Assembly: GCA_012517025.1 (NCBI GenBank)
Contig: JAAYVT010000468.1
Location: forward strand, 1 to 7,204
Reading direction: 5' to 3'
DNA length: 7,204 nt
From: Phyllobacteriaceae bacterium
Lineage (GTDB): Bacteria; Pseudomonadota; Alphaproteobacteria; Rhizobiales; Ancalomicrobiaceae
Shown: positions 5,238-7,204 of the stretch, in pieces
How the letters are laid out: every line of letters begins with the position of its first letter
Position numbering within the stretch: position 1 is the stretch's first letter
Made by a program: the position numbers and the translations under genes
Notes under the pieces: model-generated
Told to the model about the DNA's origin: nothing
What the model saw: the letters and a program-made list of their open reading frames with translations, nothing else
Database searches by the model: none

Positions 5238-6553
5238 GCACCGTCCTCCCCCAGGATCTCCGTATCGTCCTCCACCGGAACCTTCACGGAGTCTCCACCG
5301 ATCGTCCCCGGGTTTTCCACAGGAACGTCCCGAGATTTCTCCCAGGTCCACTGGACGATCGGCATGGCCGGGCGAAAGCCGTGGAAGCGCCCGATCGGCG
5401 CGGCGCGGGCGACCGAAATCTGCACCAGATCGCCACCGTGGGCGCGGAAATGGCCGATCACCTCGGCCTGCGTCTCGATCGTCACGGCGTTCACCACCAG
5501 CCGCCCGCCGGGGGCGAGGCGATCCATGCAGAGCCGCACGAGGTCGGTGTCGGAGCCGCCGCCGCCGAGGAAGATCGCGTTGGGGGTGGGAAGCCCGTCG
5601 AGCGCGTCGGGGGCGAAGCCTTCCACGGTGACGAGATCCGGCACGCCGAAGAGCGCCGCGTTGCGGGCGACACGGGCGAGGCGGTCGGGTTTCGGCTCGA
5701 TCGCGATGGCACGATTGCCGGGCGAGGCGAGCATCCACTCGATCGAGATCGAGCCGGTGCCGGCGCCGACGTCCCACAGCAGCTCGCCGTGACGCGGCGC
5801 GAGCTTGGAGAGGGTGGTGGCGCGGATCTCGCGCTTGGTGATCTGGCCGTCGTTCTCGAAATAGGAATCCGGGATGCCGGCGGCGAGCGGCAGGATGCGG
5901 GCGCCGGCATCGGCCACCACCTCGATCGCCACGGTGTTCAGAGGATCGAGATCGGCGCGGGCGAAGTCCTTCGCCAGCGCCGAGTTGACCCGCTCGCGCG
6001 CGCCCCCCATCGCCTCGAGCACGATCAGCTTCGACCGGCCCATGCCGTTGGCGGTCAGATGCTCGGCGAGCCTCACCGGCGTGGTGCCGTCCCACGACAG
6101 CACCAGGATGCGCCGGCCGGGCTGGAGATGCGGGATGATCTTCTCGAAGGCGCGCCCGTGCAGGGTGACCAAGGCGCAGTCCTGCACCGCCCAGCCGACG
6201 CGCGCCGCCGCCATCGAGAAGGCGGACGGCGCCGGCAGCGTCACGTATTCGTTCGGCGGCACCGCGCGGGCGAGCAGCGAACCGACTCCGTAGGAGAACG
6301 GATCGCCGGAGGCGAGCACCGCCACCGATCGGCCGCGCCGGGCGAGGATCGCCGGAAAGGCGTCGGTCAGAGGCGACGGCCAGGCGAGCTTTTCCGCCTT
6401 GGTCTCGCCGATCAGGGCGAGATGTCGCTTGCCGCCGACCACCAGTTCGGCTTGATCGAGGAGCCGGCGCGCGGCAGGAGAGAGACCGTCGAGTCCGTCT
6501 TCGCCGAGGCCGATGATCGAAAGCCACGGGCGGGACTGGGTGAGATCGATCAT
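5234..6553 (-). CDS. cobL: Precorrin-6B C5,15-methyltransferase (decarboxylating), CobL (CbiE-CbiT fusion)
   Basis: CobL methylates C5 and C15 of precorrin-6B and removes the C12 acetate carboxyl, giving precorrin-8. The N-terminal CbiE-like tetrapyrrole methylase domain shows WLSIIGLGEDGLDGLS at 10-25, VVGGKRHL at 38-45 and ASGDPFSYGVGS at 81-92. The linker GIPDSYFENDGQITKREIRA at 226-245 leads into the CbiT-like Rossmann methyltransferase with DVGAGTGSISIEW at 261-273 and IFLGGGGSDTD further on. The usual end of the family, MPIVQWTWEK, is reached at residue 406. A further 33 acidic residues containing a 15-residue duplication follow, making 439 residues against ~413 in Pseudomonas denitrificans. 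The ATG at 6553 has GGAG 8 nt upstream and gives the expected short leader. The stop overlaps the cobE start (ATGA). It is the first gene of its operon; its start lies only 23 bp from the divergent cobK start, so its promoter probably lies within cobK sequence. Confidence 0.96.
   Translation of the reverse strand: MIDLTQSRPWLSIIGLGEDGLDGLSPAARRLLDQAELVVGGKRHLALIGETKAEKLAWPSPLTDAFPAILARRGRSVAVLASGDPFSYGVGSLLARAVPPNEYVTLPAPSAFSMAAARVGWAVQDCALVTLHGRAFEKIIPHLQPGRRILVLSWDGTTPVRLAEHLTANGMGRSKLIVLEAMGGARERVNSALAKDFARADLDPLNTVAIEVVADAGARILPLAAGIPDSYFENDGQITKREIRATTLSKLAPRHGELLWDVGAGTGSISIEWMLASPGNRAIAIEPKPDRLARVARNAALFGVPDLVTVEGFAPDALDGLPTPNAIFLGGGGSDTDLVRLCMDRLAPGGRLVVNAVTIETQAEVIGHFRAHGGDLVQISVARAAPIGRFHGFRPAMPIVQWTWEKSRDVPVENPGTIGGDSVKVPVEDDTEILGEDGA
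5246..5335 (-). repeat. Two tandem degenerate 45-nt units encoding the CobL tail
   Basis: CobL residues 407-421 (SRDVPVENPGTIGGD) and 422-436 (SVKVPVEDDTEILGE) align without gaps. They share S, VPVE, I and G, with N/D and D/E exchanges, and about 25 of 45 bases match. The unit is not seen elsewhere in the window. The stretch uses many codons ending in A or T (10 of 33 in the tail), unlike the strongly G/C-ending genes around it. Its end overlaps the cobE ribosome-binding site. Confidence 0.5.
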
Positions 6554-6576
6554 CGCGTGAACTCCCGGAGGGACCG
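6554..6576. promoter_or_regulatory. Back-to-back ribosome-binding sites of cobL and cobK
   Basis: Only 23 bp separate the start codons of cobL (minus) and cobK (plus). The core ACTCCCGGAGGGA gives GGGAG on the minus strand, about 8 nt from the cobL ATG, and GGAGG on the plus strand, 5 nt from the cobK ATG. The gap is fully used by these two sites. Neither gene can have a whole promoter within it, so promoters must lie inside the opposite gene's coding sequence, and the two transcripts should overlap at their 5' ends. Confidence 0.7.
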
Positions 6577-7204
6577 ATGCGTATTCTGGTGTTGGGGGGA
6601 ACGACGGAGGCGAGCCGGCTCGCCCGGGCTCTCGCCGAACGGTCCGACGTCGAGGCGACGCTGTCGCTCGCCGGCCGTACCGAGGCGCCGGCGGCGCAAC
6701 CGATCCCGACCCGGATCGGCGGCTTCGGCGGCGCGGTGGGGCTGGCGGTCTACCTCACCGAGCATCGCATCGATGCACTGGTCGACGCCACCCATCCGTT
6801 CGCCGCGCAGATCTCCCGCAACGCCGCCGAGGCGGCACGGGCGAGCGCGACGCCGATCGTCGCCTTCGTCCGACCGCCGTGGACGCGCGAGGAGGGCGAT
6901 CGCTGGATCGAGGTCGCGACCCTCGAGGAGGCGGCGCGGGCGATCGGCGAGACGCCGCGCCGGGTGCTGTTGACCAGCGGCCGGCTCGGGCTCGCCTCGT
7001 TCTCGGTGGCGCCGCAGCACCATTACCTGATCCGCACCATCGACCATCCCGGCGCGCTGCCCGGTCTGCCCGACCACGAGCTGCTGCTGGAGCGTGGGCC
7101 GTTCGATCTCGAAAGCGAACGGGCGCTGATGGAGCGCGAGGGGATCGAGGTGGTGGTGACCAAGAACTCCGGCGGGGCGGCGACTCATCCGAAGATCGTC
7201 GCGG
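6577..7204 (+). CDS. cobK: Precorrin-6A reductase (CobK), 3' end beyond window
   Basis: CobK reduces precorrin-6A to precorrin-6B with NADPH, the step between C1 methylation and CobL. The visible 209 codons start MRILVLGGTTEASRLARAL, the nucleotide-binding glycine-rich opening of the CobK/CbiJ family. VDATHPFAAQISRNA follows from about 69, then RVLLTSGRLGLASF from about 129 (the family's LLT-GR segment), and VTKNSGG at 194-200. The full family length is about 250 residues, so some 40 residues are missing at the right edge. The ATG at 6577 has a strong GGAGG 5 nt upstream. It diverges from cobL with a 23-bp gap. It probably continues rightward with the remaining cob genes (cobJ, cobI, cobH, cobG type), which cannot be seen. 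The assignment is strong. Confidence 0.95.
   Translation, partial: MRILVLGGTTEASRLARALAERSDVEATLSLAGRTEAPAAQPIPTRIGGFGGAVGLAVYLTEHRIDALVDATHPFAAQISRNAAEAARASATPIVAFVRPPWTREEGDRWIEVATLEEAARAIGETPRRVLLTSGRLGLASFSVAPQHHYLIRTIDHPGALPGLPDHELLLERGPFDLESERALMEREGIEVVVTKNSGGAATHPKIVA

Noticed and set aside
5238..6527. Minus-strand frame joining the cobE frame upstream through cobL, suggesting a large fused protein
   Set aside because: Only the last 134 codons match a family. The upstream part is an Arg-rich off-frame reading of cobL, and an ATG with a strong GGAGG marks the real cobE start.
5147..6973. 608-codon open frame on the plus strand opposite cobE and cobL
   Set aside because: It is antisense to two well-identified genes, has no domain, and is rich in Arg, Gly, Asp and His, as shadow frames are.

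Overview
This window is very GC-rich (about 70% by eye) and densely packed. It reads as part of an aerobic-type cobalamin (vitamin B12) biosynthesis locus of an alphaproteobacterium, most likely of the Hyphomicrobiales/Rhizobiales type. The assignment rests on GC content, G/C-ending codons and the style of the Cob proteins; no rRNA or other strong taxonomic marker is present.

Layout, left to right. Bases 1-685 hold two pieces of an EamA/DMT-type membrane transporter in opposite orientations. The N-terminus reads leftward out of the window from an ATG at 69, and the C-terminal part reads rightward to 685. This looks like an inversion, an inverted duplication or an assembly chimera. Bases 711-2827 hold cobB and cobA on the minus strand, overlapping by a GTGA. 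A 96-bp divergent gap (2828-2923) contains a perfect 12-bp palindrome. cbiD (2924-4042) is on the plus strand, and its stop codon abuts the stop codon of the convergent cobM. cobM, cobE and cobL (4043-6553) form a second minus-strand operon transcribed as cobL-cobE-cobM, with cobL and cobE overlapping by an ATGA. cobK starts at 6577 on the plus strand, only 23 bp from the cobL start codon, and runs off the right edge.

Together the genes cover much of corrin-ring construction. CobA makes precorrin-2 from uroporphyrinogen III. CobM methylates C11. CbiD methylates C1, in the place where CobF acts in the classical aerobic pathway. CobK reduces precorrin-6A. CobL methylates C5 and C15 and decarboxylates. 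CobB amidates side chains a and c. CobE is a small accessory protein related to the C-terminal domain of CbiG. CobI, CobG or CobZ, CobJ and CobH are not in the window and probably lie beyond the right edge.

I found no wholly new system. The points worth a second look are the transporter split in two orientations, the mixed CbiD/Cob gene set, very tight strand-switch junctions (0, 23 and 96 bp), a stem-loop centred on abutting stop codons, and a duplicated acidic C-terminal tail on CobL. No cobalamin riboswitch, tRNA, rRNA, CRISPR array or insertion sequence was seen, and no stretch over 300 bases lacks a gene.
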